Positions 23,040 to 30,858 of a stretch of 64,000 nucleotides of DNA are shown piece by piece. The notes below the pieces were generated by a model. That model saw only the letters and a program-made list of their open reading frames with translations, searched no databases and was not told where the DNA came from. Location: assembly GCF_003480435.1 (NCBI RefSeq), contig NZ_QUJB01000006.1, positions 103,133-167,132 on the forward strand, written 5' to 3'. The translations under genes and the position numbers were made by a program. Each line of letters opens with the position of its first letter. Positions within the stretch are counted from its first letter, which is position 1. Source of the stretch: Clostridium sp. AM30-24 (lineage in GTDB: Bacteria; Bacillota; Clostridia; Lachnospirales; Lachnospiraceae).

Positions 23040-23960
23040 TTATTCACTCATCCAGGATTCATCGTTTGATGTTTTCTTTTCGGTATCTTCGACCGGTGCT
23101 GATACCTCGTCTTTTTCCGCATCACCAGCATTCACGTCTTCAACATCGTCGTCTACCTGAAACTCCTCGGAATTTGCATTCTGATTGATTTCATAAGCAA
23201 CATCTTCAGCGATAATATCGACATTCTCGCGGTTATCATCCTTTTCAATGCTGGCAACGACAGCAGAGTCACCGTACTGCTGCACGATCTGACGGCAAGC
23301 TCTGGAAGTGACTGTTTTCTTCGCCATCATGTCTGTAAACTCCTTATGTGTACCGGAGTTTTCCTTGTACCCGAATCCTTTTTTCCACGCTGTTTTAATC
23401 TGATTGATGTTCATCACTTCGATATAACAGCTGCCATCATCAAGAGCAATGACACAATATGCACCTTTGATTTTATCCACATCGATATTGGCAAAGTCCT
23501 GCTCATGCTTGTCCAGAATCTTTCGACCGTTTTCCAAGTGATACTGGAAGGTATCTCCCTCATAAATTACCTCTGCGTCGATTGTTTTTGCTCCATAGCG
23601 ATGTGCCATAGCCTTCCAACCATGATATGAAATCTGACACTGAAGCTTTCCGCCATAAGCGACCGGATAGCACTGGGCTTTCTGCATATTTAAACCTTTT
23701 GTCACCATCTCCATGAGACAATTTGCGATGCTTGCCTGCGAACAGGTATTCAGAACACATTTTCCATTACGATCTGTCGTCTCTTTCAGTTTTAAATAAG
23801 CCCCCATCAGAGCATTTGTCGGGTTATAGTCTTCCGGGAAAGTAAGTCCGTACTCCTGCTTCTTAACCAGCTGCTTAGAAAGCGCGTCGATGAAAGAATT
23901 ATTGATTACCAGTTCAGCCTGCTGATGAGGTGTCGTAACTTCCTGCTTATTTGTTGCCAT
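23040..23960 (-). CDS. recT: RecT single-strand annealing protein (306 aa)
   Basis: Residues about 20-230 (FPEDYNPTNALMGAYLKLKE, SQASIANCLMEMVTKGLN, QISYHGWKAMAHRYG) are diagnostic for RecT, which anneals complementary single strands in phage recombination. The C-terminal ~60 residues are a disordered acidic tail ending SWMSE, usual for the family. AAAGGAG precedes the ATG. The common partner exonuclease (RecE or YqaJ type) is not present; the neighbours are an SbcC-like ATPase and an MBL-fold protein. Confidence 0.93.
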   Translation of the reverse strand: MATNKQEVTTPHQQAELVINNSFIDALSKQLVKKQEYGLTFPEDYNPTNALMGAYLKLKETTDRNGKCVLNTCSQASIANCLMEMVTKGLNMQKAQCYPVAYGGKLQCQISYHGWKAMAHRYGAKTIDAEVIYEGDTFQYHLENGRKILDKHEQDFANIDVDKIKGAYCVIALDDGSCYIEVMNINQIKTAWKKGFGYKENSGTHKEFTDMMAKKTVTSRACRQIVQQYGDSAVVASIEKDDNRENVDIIAEDVAYEINQNANSEEFQVDDDVEDVNAGDAEKDEVSAPVEDTEKKTSNDESWMSE

Positions 23961-23962
23961 GA

Positions 23963-24148
23963 TTATTTATCTCCTTTCTTTCCATGAAATAACTGCATCA
24001 ATCTCTGCCCAAACGTCATCTGTGCCTCATTTAACATCTTCTTTGATGCCGCATTTCTGATCATATTGCCTACATTATTCTCCAAACTTCTCTGCTCCTG
24101 CTGATACTTGCGGCTGCTTCTCTGTTTATGTTTTAATGCTGTCGCCAT
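23963..24148 (-). CDS. Small basic hypothetical protein (61 aa)
   Basis: Begins MATALKHKQRSSRKYQQEQR, highly basic and helical, ending FHGKKGDK. GGGGGA precedes the ATG. It starts two bases after the upstream gene and could be a small nucleic-acid-binding accessory of RecT. No motif. Confidence 0.6.
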   Translation of the reverse strand: MATALKHKQRSSRKYQQEQRSLENNVGNMIRNAASKKMLNEAQMTFGQRLMQLFHGKKGDK

Positions 24149-24149
24149 A

Positions 24150-24425
24150 TTACTTATCCCCCTTCATAACACTTCTTAAGGAATCAATGCTGCCAAACAA
24201 TTCATCAAGGATTTCTTTAGCCATCTTCTCTCCTGATGCGTCCCTTGATAATTTCGAATTTTCATAAACCGTATCCAATAAAGTTGTTGTCACTTTTTCA
24301 CCAAGAGTTCTTCCTACATTAATGCGAATTGCCCTTAACAGCTCCTCAGCCTCGTACGCAATTTCTGCCGCACTTCCATTAACTAAAATTTCCATCTGAT
24401 TGTTTTTATTCTCAACTTTAAGCAT
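24150..24425 (-). CDS. Hypothetical phage protein (91 aa)
   Basis: The start is the ATG at 24425 with AAGGAG upstream; the longer frame to 24503 lies inside the previous gene. It begins MLKVENKNNQMEILVNGSAA and is helical (EIAYEAEELLRAIRINVG), a pattern common to small phage proteins found next to recT. Function unknown. Confidence 0.62.
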   Translation of the reverse strand: MLKVENKNNQMEILVNGSAAEIAYEAEELLRAIRINVGRTLGEKVTTTLLDTVYENSKLSRDASGEKMAKEILDELFGSIDSLRSVMKGDK

Positions 24426-24642
24426 TCTCGTTCTCCTTCTCGATTTTTCCAGTAATAGTTTTGATTTTATCTGCAAACACAGCAACTTCCTTTTCTGGAA
24501 CATTCACCGCCGTCACAAAACCTTTTGCCATTGGATTCACCTGTACATGATCTCCAACTGCAACATCTTCCGCTGAACGGTATGTGTACTCTCTTCCGTA
24601 TGGCCACCTGTCTTTAAGGAACCGGCATTTAATAAGCATCAT
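24418..24642 (-). CDS. Hypothetical beta-rich protein (74 aa)
   Basis: Begins MMLIKCRFLKDRWPYGREYT, then VAVGDHVQVNPMAKGFVTAV, a small SH3-like barrel as in other phage proteins of this position. It overlaps both neighbours by a few bases. GGAGG precedes the start. Function unknown. Confidence 0.62.
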   Translation of the reverse strand: MMLIKCRFLKDRWPYGREYTYRSAEDVAVGDHVQVNPMAKGFVTAVNVPEKEVAVFADKIKTITGKIEKENENA

Positions 24643-26630
24643 GCTGTCTGCACCTCCATTTCTCTGTTATCCTCTCTGCGGAGCACGATCAGCTGACTGT
24701 CGCACACCGGAAGTCTCCAAGGGTCAAGGCTTTCCGCATCATCCAAAATAATCGGGCACTGAATGCCAACAATTTTCTGGATAGAAAGTGCGATGATCAT
24801 CTTCGCTTCGATCCGGCGTCCCTTATTTGCTGTATCTTTTACCGGATATCCATCAATACACGGTTCGCAGTAATCCATCTTGTATCCGCCATTCTTAGTA
24901 AATGCAAACAGGTCCCATGTCACTCTGCCGCCGAAATGAGAGTTTATATCATCCACAAGCAGCTCGTTTTTCTTCTTGTCCAAAACATCCAATAAACTAA
25001 GAATCTTCTGGCAGTCAGACTTAGCCTGTTCCTTCTTCATATGCTCTGCGCGAAGAAACTCAATGCGCTGTTCCAGTTCTATGTTCTTTGATGCTTTGAA
25101 AAACTCTGCATTTACAGAATCCAGTTCACTCTGAATGAAGCTTCTCTTCTGCTGAATCTCTTTTCTGAACTCTGTTCCATCATCGATCTGCATCATCGCT
25201 TCCTCTTTCTTCCGAATCTCATCAACAAGTGCGATGTACTCCTGGTTCTCCGAGAGGTCCGGAGCTGACGGGAGGTGACTTAAAAGTGCTTCCAGACGCT
25301 CGCATTCCTTCTTGGCAAGTTGTCGCTTCTCCTCGATTTCTTTCATCTGAGATATTGCCGTTTTTCTCGCTGTCTTAAACGCATTGATTTTGTTAACCTC
25401 ATCCTTGCCGTGATCAGCGATGTCCATGAGGCGGCGATCCTTTGCTCCATGCCATACGACGCGACGCTTATCATATTCGACCCGATGTTCATGCTCTGCC
25501 ACGGCTCTCTCCTTTACTCTTTCATCCACGACATTTGCATCGAGCGGACGTTTGCAAAGCGGGCAAATCTTATCTGCTTCCGAAATCTCCGGAAGCGGAA
25601 CATATGCTTCAAACTCCTCTGCTTGAGCGCGGTTATATTCATCGATAAGGCGGCTCTTTTCTGCCTGTGCGCGGGAAATATTCCCTTCCAGACGTTTCAC
25701 ATCCATAGATGCCATCGCATACTCATTCTCGTGCTGAGAATATTTCTGGCGAGCTTCATTTAACTGCTTTTCAGCCGCCGAACGATCCTCGATAATTTTC
25801 TTGCTGGCATTGCGTTCGATGTCGGATTTCTTGAACTGCAGTTCCAGGATGTCATTGCTCTTCGCTTCCAGTTCCTTCTTCCGAGAGAGAGAATCCTCTT
25901 CCTGCGCGGACAGTTCCTCTAACTGATGGTTCAGCTCACTTTTTCTCTGCTCCAGTGACGCCGTGTCTACTTCTACGATCTGACGATGAACCTCATCGAT
26001 TCTGCCCGGGTACTCTCCGATCTCTTTATTCAGTTTCGTGATGCTTGCCTTATTCATTGCCGAAATCTCTTCGACTGAATAGTTTTCAACCAGAGAACGG
26101 AGATCCGCGAATTCATCGAACTTCTGAATAATATCAGCCTCCGTGATATTCTCCGGGAGCTTAAACAGGAACTCCCGCATCTCTTTCGGATTCTGGCTCA
26201 TGAAGCCCTCGATATTCATACACATCTTCAGATCATCCATCGAAATTTCGAAATATGCGTTGAAGTCCCTCATGGTCTTCTCCACGCCGTTGATGGAATA
26301 TGTATTACTGTCTGCATAACTGCTTTCCTTAACGCTACGCTTCTGGACCTTTCTGGCAACAATCTCTTTTCCATTCAGCTCAAGAACCAGTTCTCCAACA
26401 ACCGGCACGTCATTGATTGGCTGCCTGTCCACCTCCCGGCGAACTTTCGGATTATTTACCAGATCATAATCTACACCGAAGAGAATCCACATGATTCCGG
26501 TAGCGATCGTTGTCTTTCCGATTCCGTTTGAACCGATAATTGTGGTCGTTTTGTCACCGAAGGTTACATCGGCCACCTTAAATCCCTTGAAATTTTCAAG
26601 GTGCAATGACTTGAATTTCACAATGTTCAT
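24639..26630 (-). CDS. SbcC/Rad50-like SMC-family ATPase (663 aa)
   Basis: ATP-dependent DNA-processing protein. Walker A IGSNGIGKTT lies at about residues 32-41; the C-terminal Walker B is IILDDAESL. The middle is a long antiparallel coiled coil interrupted by a CPLCKRPLD zinc hook near residue 365. This is the SbcC/Rad50 plan in a short phage form (about 660 rather than over 1000 residues). The partner nuclease SbcD is absent. Its operon with recT suggests a role in preparing ends for recombination. GGAGG precedes the ATG. Confidence 0.88.
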   Translation of the reverse strand: MNIVKFKSLHLENFKGFKVADVTFGDKTTTIIGSNGIGKTTIATGIMWILFGVDYDLVNNPKVRREVDRQPINDVPVVGELVLELNGKEIVARKVQKRSVKESSYADSNTYSINGVEKTMRDFNAYFEISMDDLKMCMNIEGFMSQNPKEMREFLFKLPENITEADIIQKFDEFADLRSLVENYSVEEISAMNKASITKLNKEIGEYPGRIDEVHRQIVEVDTASLEQRKSELNHQLEELSAQEEDSLSRKKELEAKSNDILELQFKKSDIERNASKKIIEDRSAAEKQLNEARQKYSQHENEYAMASMDVKRLEGNISRAQAEKSRLIDEYNRAQAEEFEAYVPLPEISEADKICPLCKRPLDANVVDERVKERAVAEHEHRVEYDKRRVVWHGAKDRRLMDIADHGKDEVNKINAFKTARKTAISQMKEIEEKRQLAKKECERLEALLSHLPSAPDLSENQEYIALVDEIRKKEEAMMQIDDGTEFRKEIQQKRSFIQSELDSVNAEFFKASKNIELEQRIEFLRAEHMKKEQAKSDCQKILSLLDVLDKKKNELLVDDINSHFGGRVTWDLFAFTKNGGYKMDYCEPCIDGYPVKDTANKGRRIEAKMIIALSIQKIVGIQCPIILDDAESLDPWRLPVCDSQLIVLRREDNREMEVQTA

Positions 26631-26679
26631 TGACTTTCCTCCAATTCCGCTTTACAATAAAGCTGTCTTTTTAGTTTTT

Positions 26680-26720
26680 TGTCCCCTGTGAGTTGCCGCT
26701 CATTTATGGGGACATTTTTT
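26680..26720 (+). terminator. Inverted repeat with T-run on the plus strand
   Basis: TGTCCCC (26680-26686) and GGGGACA (26708-26714) form a perfect 7-bp stem with a 21-base loop, followed by six T on the plus strand. All neighbouring genes run leftward, so it would stop antisense transcription, or it serves as a protein site. Confidence 0.5.
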
Positions 26721-26928
26721 ATACAAGCCCGGCAACTTTCGCTACCAGAAACACCATGCCAATGCAGGCACAGCCGGAAATCAAAGTTCCTAAAACATTC
26801 ACAGCTTTATAGATCGGACCTTCTTTTTCCTCCACGATAGGCATGCATGTGATCAAGATCCGGCCGCCTGGATTTGTATAAACTTCGATTCGACCTGCCG
26901 TTTCATGATACGCTCTCATTTCATTCAT
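26719..26928 (-). CDS. Small membrane-anchored protein (69 aa)
   Basis: Begins MNEMRAYHETAGRIEVYTNP; the C-terminal half (AVNVLGTLISGCACIGMVFL) is one membrane span. Start chosen for spacing to AGGAAG; ATG codons at 26934 and 26919 are alternatives. It overlaps the stop of the previous gene. Function unknown. Confidence 0.55.
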   Translation of the reverse strand: MNEMRAYHETAGRIEVYTNPGGRILITCMPIVEEKEGPIYKAVNVLGTLISGCACIGMVFLVAKVAGLV

Positions 26929-27229
26929 CCTCATCACTTCCTTTCCAGACATATCCCGTAAATTCCCAAAATAATTTAGGGCTTATGTAGTAATTCATGC
27001 GCTTGCGGCGATTCACCTGTTCCAAACTGGTGATTTTCTTCTTATCCTGCGTCGCAATGCCAAACGGCAGCCATCCACTTATCAATCCAGCCTGGATCCA
27101 TGTTGCCTCACGTCCCATAACTTTCGCCGCTACAGCAACCGGAATACTTTTTTCCCCGAACTCCGGAACTCTTGATGCACTGGAAAGCATTCTGAAGATA
27201 CGTTCAGTCTGCATGTTTCCAGATTTCAT
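26921..27229 (-). CDS. Phage DNA-binding protein, excisionase/HTH-like (102 aa)
   Basis: IPVAVAAKVMGREATWIQAG is a likely helix-turn-helix, followed by LPFGIAT and the conserved MNYYISPKLFWEFTGYVW segment typical of small phage HTH proteins near the immunity region. The start is ATG at 27229 (GGAAG eight bases upstream). It could act as excisionase or early regulator; the class is clear, the target is not. Confidence 0.68.
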   Translation of the reverse strand: MKSGNMQTERIFRMLSSASRVPEFGEKSIPVAVAAKVMGREATWIQAGLISGWLPFGIATQDKKKITSLEQVNRRKRMNYYISPKLFWEFTGYVWKGSDEDE

Positions 27230-27233
27230 CTCG

Positions 27234-27485
27234 TCAACTTCCGTCATTGTTCATCACACTCCCTAATGTTTCTGTTACCCATTCGGGCAACTTAAAGCAG
27301 TCAATCATCTCATGAACATCAGCAATCTGTTCTTTTGAAATTGTCTCGCCGAACTCCCGAATCATCTGCAGTTCAAACATCGAATATGCCACACGTTCCG
27401 CAAACGCATTCAGATTCATACTGTCGATTTTTCTCTTGATGTGATCTGCCAGCTCAACCTTTTCATATAAGGTAAGTTTGGTCAT
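27234..27485 (-). CDS. Hypothetical helical protein (83 aa)
   Basis: The start is the ATG at 27485 with AAGGTG upstream; the longer frame has no ribosome binding site. It begins MTKLTLYEKVELADHIKRKI and is wholly helical. No motif recognised. Confidence 0.58.
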   Translation of the reverse strand: MTKLTLYEKVELADHIKRKIDSMNLNAFAERVAYSMFELQMIREFGETISKEQIADVHEMIDCFKLPEWVTETLGSVMNNDGS

Positions 27486-27565
27486 CGTTATCACCTTCTT
27501 TTCATTCCACGCTTCCATCATTTCGTGATATAATTTATCTACAAAAACGAGGGGAGGTGTTTATA

Positions 27566-27739
27566 TTGAATGGAGAGCAGCTTGCGCACGCTTATGCTAT
27601 TGCTAAAGTCTTAGGCGCTGAATTATCTCTTGATGAGTTCGAGAAAAAGTATTCGCAGTACTATGAAGAAACCATCAATGAGCTGAACTCAAGACCGGTC
27701 GAATTAGCAAAAACAAAAGTGATGCCACGTACGTTCTAA
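27566..27739 (+). CDS. Small hypothetical protein on the opposite strand (57 aa)
   Basis: A TTG start at 27566 is set 8 bases after GGAGG in an unusually strong GAGGGGAGG ribosome binding site. Upstream, TATAAT (27532-27537 region) gives a -10 box with a weak -35. The protein (NGEQLAHAYAIAKVLGAELS) is acidic and helical and ends MPRTF. It converges with and overlaps the 3' end of the next leftward gene by four bases. A lone rightward gene inside the leftward operon may have a regulatory or lysogenic role; unknown. Confidence 0.6.
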   Translation: MNGEQLAHAYAIAKVLGAELSLDEFEKKYSQYYEETINELNSRPVELAKTKVMPRTF

Positions 27740-27966
27740 GTATTAATAGCTCGAAGTGCACCAGACAGGGCATTAAGGACTTTTACATCAAGATCAATAT
27801 CTGTCTTGGAAATTTCTTTTCCCACGGAGTTCTTTTTGCCCTCCTTCAGACAAAGCACATCCTCATGTAATGCCATGGCTCTAAGCCCAACTACTTTTTT
27901 AAGTGACAGAAGCTCGTCTGTATCAGTCAATACCATGACTTTGTCTTTCTGAGATAAATATTCCAT
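27736..27966 (-). CDS. Hypothetical phage protein (76 aa)
   Basis: The start is the ATG at 27966 with GAAGGGGTG upstream. It begins MEYLSQKDKVMVLTDTDELL; beta-then-helix, no motif. It ends in convergence with the rightward gene at 27566. Confidence 0.55.
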   Translation of the reverse strand: MEYLSQKDKVMVLTDTDELLSLKKVVGLRAMALHEDVLCLKEGKKNSVGKEISKTDIDLDVKVLNALSGALRAINT

Positions 27967-27998
27967 CGTTCTCACCCCTTCCCATTCCAACAGTTTTC

Positions 27999-28760
27999 TT
28001 AATCGCACAACTCAATAAGTGGAAGAATTTTTTCTTTTTTCAAATGCTCATAGAGGAACAATCTTCCCTTCTGAGTCCACTGTGTCTGCATCACCACGTC
28101 TGCCCGACCATCTCTGCGCTTAATCTTAATTGTCTTGCTCGAAACGTAACCTTTCCCCTGGTATGGGTGATAGAGCACCCACTGACCGTTGGTTTTGTAC
28201 TGGATTCCCATATCATGCAGGATTTTGTTAAGTGTCGTTGCGGTCATGCCATAGTCTTTCGCAATCTGCGTTGTAACCACCAGAGACCGGGACGAAAGAA
28301 TGGTGTCCACATAATTGGCTTTAGGCTGAAGCTCTGCAATCAGTTTCTGCTGCTCCACCAACTGTCCGCCAAGGAATTTGCACTGTTCCTTCAGACTATC
28401 AATGGACTTATTCGCCATCTGCAAGGCTCTCGCCATAATTGCTTCCGGAGAGTTCCATGCTTTTTCCAGATCCAGAAAATATTCCCGGTACTGTTTGCCT
28501 TTCTCTGTCCGCTGGATCATGCAGATCTGCTTTGCCATGTCTACGGAAATCTGGTAGTCAACCATGTTCTGACCACCGTGATTTTCGCTTCCCAAATTTG
28601 GGTAGCAAGTTTTATAGTCTACATTTTCAGCAAAACCATATTCAGCCATTCTCGGGAACCATGTTGCGAATTTTGTTCCTATTCCCAATCCTTCATGAAG
28701 TTCCCTTGCAGATACAGTTGGCTGATCTGCGTCATAATTGACTTTGATTAAATCACTCAT
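27999..28760 (-). CDS. Phage antirepressor (AntA + KilA-C domains, 253 aa)
   Basis: The N-terminal part (PTVSARELHEGLGIGTKFAT ... YKTCYPNLG) is an AntA/AntB antirepressor domain. The C-terminal ~110 residues (LVVTTQIAKDYGMTATTLNK, WVLYHPYQGKGYVSSKT) are the KilA-C (ANT) DNA-binding domain. Such proteins relieve repression when the phage is induced. The start is ATG at 28760 (GGGAGAG upstream) and overlaps the Cro-like stop by 8 bases. First large gene of the early operon. Confidence 0.88.
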   Translation of the reverse strand: MSDLIKVNYDADQPTVSARELHEGLGIGTKFATWFPRMAEYGFAENVDYKTCYPNLGSENHGGQNMVDYQISVDMAKQICMIQRTEKGKQYREYFLDLEKAWNSPEAIMARALQMANKSIDSLKEQCKFLGGQLVEQQKLIAELQPKANYVDTILSSRSLVVTTQIAKDYGMTATTLNKILHDMGIQYKTNGQWVLYHPYQGKGYVSSKTIKIKRRDGRADVVMQTQWTQKGRLFLYEHLKKEKILPLIELCD

Positions 28761-28971
28761 GAGCTTCTCTCCCTTCTGAATCTGATCCCTCTGCGAAATA
28801 CTCAACTGGTACACCGAAGTATTTTGCTAAAAGCAAAAGCTTATCGAATTTAGGAACATAATTTCCATTTTTCCAATTAGACAAAGTCGCTGTAGAAATT
28901 CCCGTTTCGACCGCAACTCTATAATCGGTAAGATTCCGTTCGTCCCGCAGTTTCGCGTATTTCTTGTACAA
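28753..28971 (-). CDS. Cro-like XRE-family regulator (72 aa)
   Basis: Helix-turn-helix of the XRE family: NLTDYRVAVETGISTATLSN with WKNGNYVPKFDKLLLLAKYF. A TTG start stands 8 bases after AGGAGG. It is divergent from the repressor at 29180 across a shared operator region, the usual place for a Cro protein, and its first 60 residues resemble that repressor. Confidence 0.85.
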   Translation of the reverse strand: MYKKYAKLRDERNLTDYRVAVETGISTATLSNWKNGNYVPKFDKLLLLAKYFGVPVEYFAEGSDSEGREAHE

Positions 28972-29179
28972 TTTTTACACCTCCTTAGCAAAATATATTG
29001 ACTTTAGCTAAGGTTTCTTATATAATCAAAGTACCACCTAAGTTATTTAAGAAATCAAAGCCTATGTCGTTGTTGTAGCTTAGTTATCTTAGCTACACTC
29101 ATACAATAGCATAGTTATCTTAGCTTGTCAATATTTATTAGCTAATTTTTCTAAGCTATTTTAGGCGGAAAGGAATCCC
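28972..29179. promoter_or_regulatory. Divergent lysogeny control region
   Basis: Rightward promoter TTGACT (28998-29003)-17-TATAAT (29021-29026) reads toward the repressor with a leader of about 150 bases. Leftward promoter, on the minus strand, is TTGACA (near 29124-29129)-17-TATTGT and reads toward the Cro-like gene. The 14-bp direct repeat TAGTTATCTTAGCT occurs at 29081-29094 and 29112-29125, the second overlapping the leftward promoter; related TTAGCTAA/CTAAGCTA elements lie near 29004 and 29139-29158. These are probable operators. Confidence 0.75.
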
Positions 29180-29611
29180 ATGTATGAAATCTTCGAACAG
29201 CTATTATCGAAGCACCATGTAACTCCCTATAAAGTAGCTAAAGCGACCGGGGTAACAACTACAACACTCACTAATTGGAAACAGGGAAAATACACACCAA
29301 AGCAGGATAAGCTACAGAAAATTGCTGATTATTTCGGGGTAACATTAGACTATTTAATGACCGGCAAAGAAGAGCCGAAAGAAAAGTCCCCAGAACTGAC
29401 CGCCAGAGACGAGAAGGACATCACCAAGACCCTCAATAAAGTCATGGAACAGTTCGAGAACAACGAGAACGGACCATTATATTATGATGGGGAAGAAATC
29501 GACGAGACATCACGGATTTTGATCCGGAATGCATTCGAGTATATTATCAGAGAAACCAAGAAAGAAAATAAGGTTAAGTATAACCCGAACAAGAACAAAA
29601 CTGAAAAGTAG
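29180..29611 (+). CDS. CI-type XRE repressor (143 aa)
   Basis: Residues 1-62 form an XRE helix-turn-helix (VTPYKVAKATGVTTTTLTNW ... DKLQKIADYFGV). The C-terminal part is acidic and helical, without a LexA-type protease domain. Inactivation is therefore likely to depend on the ImmA/IrrE peptidase encoded next to it. The ribosome binding site is GGAAAGGA. It should hold the leftward early promoter off in the lysogen. Confidence 0.87.
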   Translation: MYEIFEQLLSKHHVTPYKVAKATGVTTTTLTNWKQGKYTPKQDKLQKIADYFGVTLDYLMTGKEEPKEKSPELTARDEKDITKTLNKVMEQFENNENGPLYYDGEEIDETSRILIRNAFEYIIRETKKENKVKYNPNKNKTEK

Positions 29612-30067
29612 GTGGACGATTTGGAAACAATCGATCATAAGATTTGCCGCTTAGTTCGGTACTATGTACGCATGGTCGGCAGCCGGGATCCCGTCGCAAT
29701 CGCGAAATTCGCCGGGATAGGAATCGCAACCATGCCGCTTAGTAATGTAGCAGGATATTATACACTGGTACAGCGGAAACGATGGATCTGCATCAACGAG
29801 GATATACCATCTGACAGCCCTCTGTTTAAAGTTGTCGTTGCCCATGAACTTGGTCATGCAATCCTGCATCGAAAAGAGAACTGTGCATTCATCAAGAAAC
29901 ATACTCTCCTGCTTACGTCCGGTATCGAACAGGAGGCAAACCAGTTTGCTGCGGAGCTTCTGATTTCCGATGACATGCTTCAAGACTATTTCGGATGCAC
30001 GAACGACCAATTCTGCGCTTGTACCGGATATCCGAAGGAACTTATAGATATAAGGCTGAAATACTAA
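29612..30067 (+). CDS. ImmA/IrrE metallopeptidase (151 aa)
   Basis: VVAHELGHAILH is the HExxH zinc motif of the ImmA/IrrE family, and GIEQEANQFAAELL supplies the third ligand. Such enzymes cut the phage repressor on DNA damage or cell signalling (ImmA of ICEBs1). The start is GTG at 29612 right after the repressor stop, or TTG at 29621 which is better spaced from AGGTGG. Operon with the repressor. Confidence 0.9.
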   Translation: MDDLETIDHKICRLVRYYVRMVGSRDPVAIAKFAGIGIATMPLSNVAGYYTLVQRKRWICINEDIPSDSPLFKVVVAHELGHAILHRKENCAFIKKHTLLLTSGIEQEANQFAAELLISDDMLQDYFGCTNDQFCACTGYPKELIDIRLKY

Positions 30068-30084
30068 ATATTAACTTAAAGATT

Positions 30085-30696
30085 ATGATAAACGAGCGCT
30101 CAGATAACCAAACATTTGTTTTAACCTCTTGTACTTATTTTGTCGGTACAGACATCAAACCAGGAAGATATTCTGTAAAACTGCTTAGTGGGACATTGGG
30201 AAATCTTCATGTCAATAGAAAGTATCTTGCACATATCTGGTTTGGAAGTGAGTATAAAAAATTTTGTGACAACCTACGCCTTGAGTTGGGTGCTACTCTT
30301 ACAATAACGGGTGATATAAAGCTTTTGTTCACTCGTAAAGATAGTGTCAATATTGAGGAAGATATTTCTATTATTGAACAGCAACAAAAAGAAATACAAG
30401 AATTAAAGAATCAGTTACGACAGCTAAAAGAGACGATTAAAAATGCTTCAAATGAACCGCTTCCCAAACAATATATCCTCAGCTACGGATCGTATTATGG
30501 TGGACAAACAATCCGAGTTGGGGTCTACGATATGAAAATGATCTCTGGAGACGGCTATATAATTGAAAATGGAATCTATCATAAAATCGGCACTGGCGAA
30601 AATGAACATATTATTGTCCACGGTATAAAGGTCAGCTCCCGAACAAAAATACAAATAACCAATAACTTAGTTGTTGAAGCTACCTTTATTGCTTAA
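30085..30696 (+). CDS. Two-module lysogeny accessory protein with coiled coil (203 aa)
   Basis: The start is ATG at 30085; a longer frame overlaps immA without a ribosome binding site. Two related beta-rich modules (about 5-85: VGTDIKPGRYSVKLLSG; about 125-203: GGQTIRVGVYDMKMISG) flank a coiled coil (IIEQQQKEIQELKNQLRQ). Modules of the 'V.tDI.PG.Y.v...sG' type occur in Firmicute surface and lipoproteins, but no signal peptide is visible here. Position between immA and int is typical for superinfection-exclusion or defence genes carried by lysogens; that role is inferred. Confidence 0.65.
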   Translation: MINERSDNQTFVLTSCTYFVGTDIKPGRYSVKLLSGTLGNLHVNRKYLAHIWFGSEYKKFCDNLRLELGATLTITGDIKLLFTRKDSVNIEEDISIIEQQQKEIQELKNQLRQLKETIKNASNEPLPKQYILSYGSYYGGQTIRVGVYDMKMISGDGYIIENGIYHKIGTGENEHIIVHGIKVSSRTKIQITNNLVVEATFIA

Positions 30697-30706
30697 ATTC
30701 CAATAA

Positions 30707-30788
30707 AAAAGAAAACTCCCAGTGCGACTTCCGCAGGTCAAGCCTGCTGGTGATGACACCCTCGCATTCTCTGGCGACGTTTTCTTTT
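30707..30788 (+). ncRNA. Branched structured RNA candidate
   Basis: AAAAGAAAAC (30707-30716) pairs perfectly with GTTTTCTTTT (30779-30788). Inside, AGTGCGA (30721-30727) pairs with TCGCATT (30762-30768), enclosing two hairpins: GCAGG/CCTGC (30733-30747) and GGTG/CACC (30749-30760). The outer stem ends in a T-rich strand, so it can also terminate the lysogeny operon. Four nested, regular stems are more than a terminator needs. Confidence 0.55.
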
Positions 30789-30831
30789 AGTAATATGATA
30801 AAACAACTATCTTAAAATGTCAAACGAAAAA

Positions 30832-30858
30832 CCGCCCGGCGCTACCAACACCGGACGG
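30832..30858 (+). promoter_or_regulatory. Leader hairpin with CGCTACCAAC loop before integrase
   Basis: CCGCCCGG (30832-30839) pairs with CCGGACGG (30851-30858) with one mismatch. The loop carries CGCTACCAAC (30840-30849), the same decamer as in the hairpin at 948-981. It lies 130 bases before the integrase start. Confidence 0.5.

Noticed and set aside
23963..24425. Exonuclease partner of RecT
   Set aside because: The small proteins here are too short and lack nuclease motifs.
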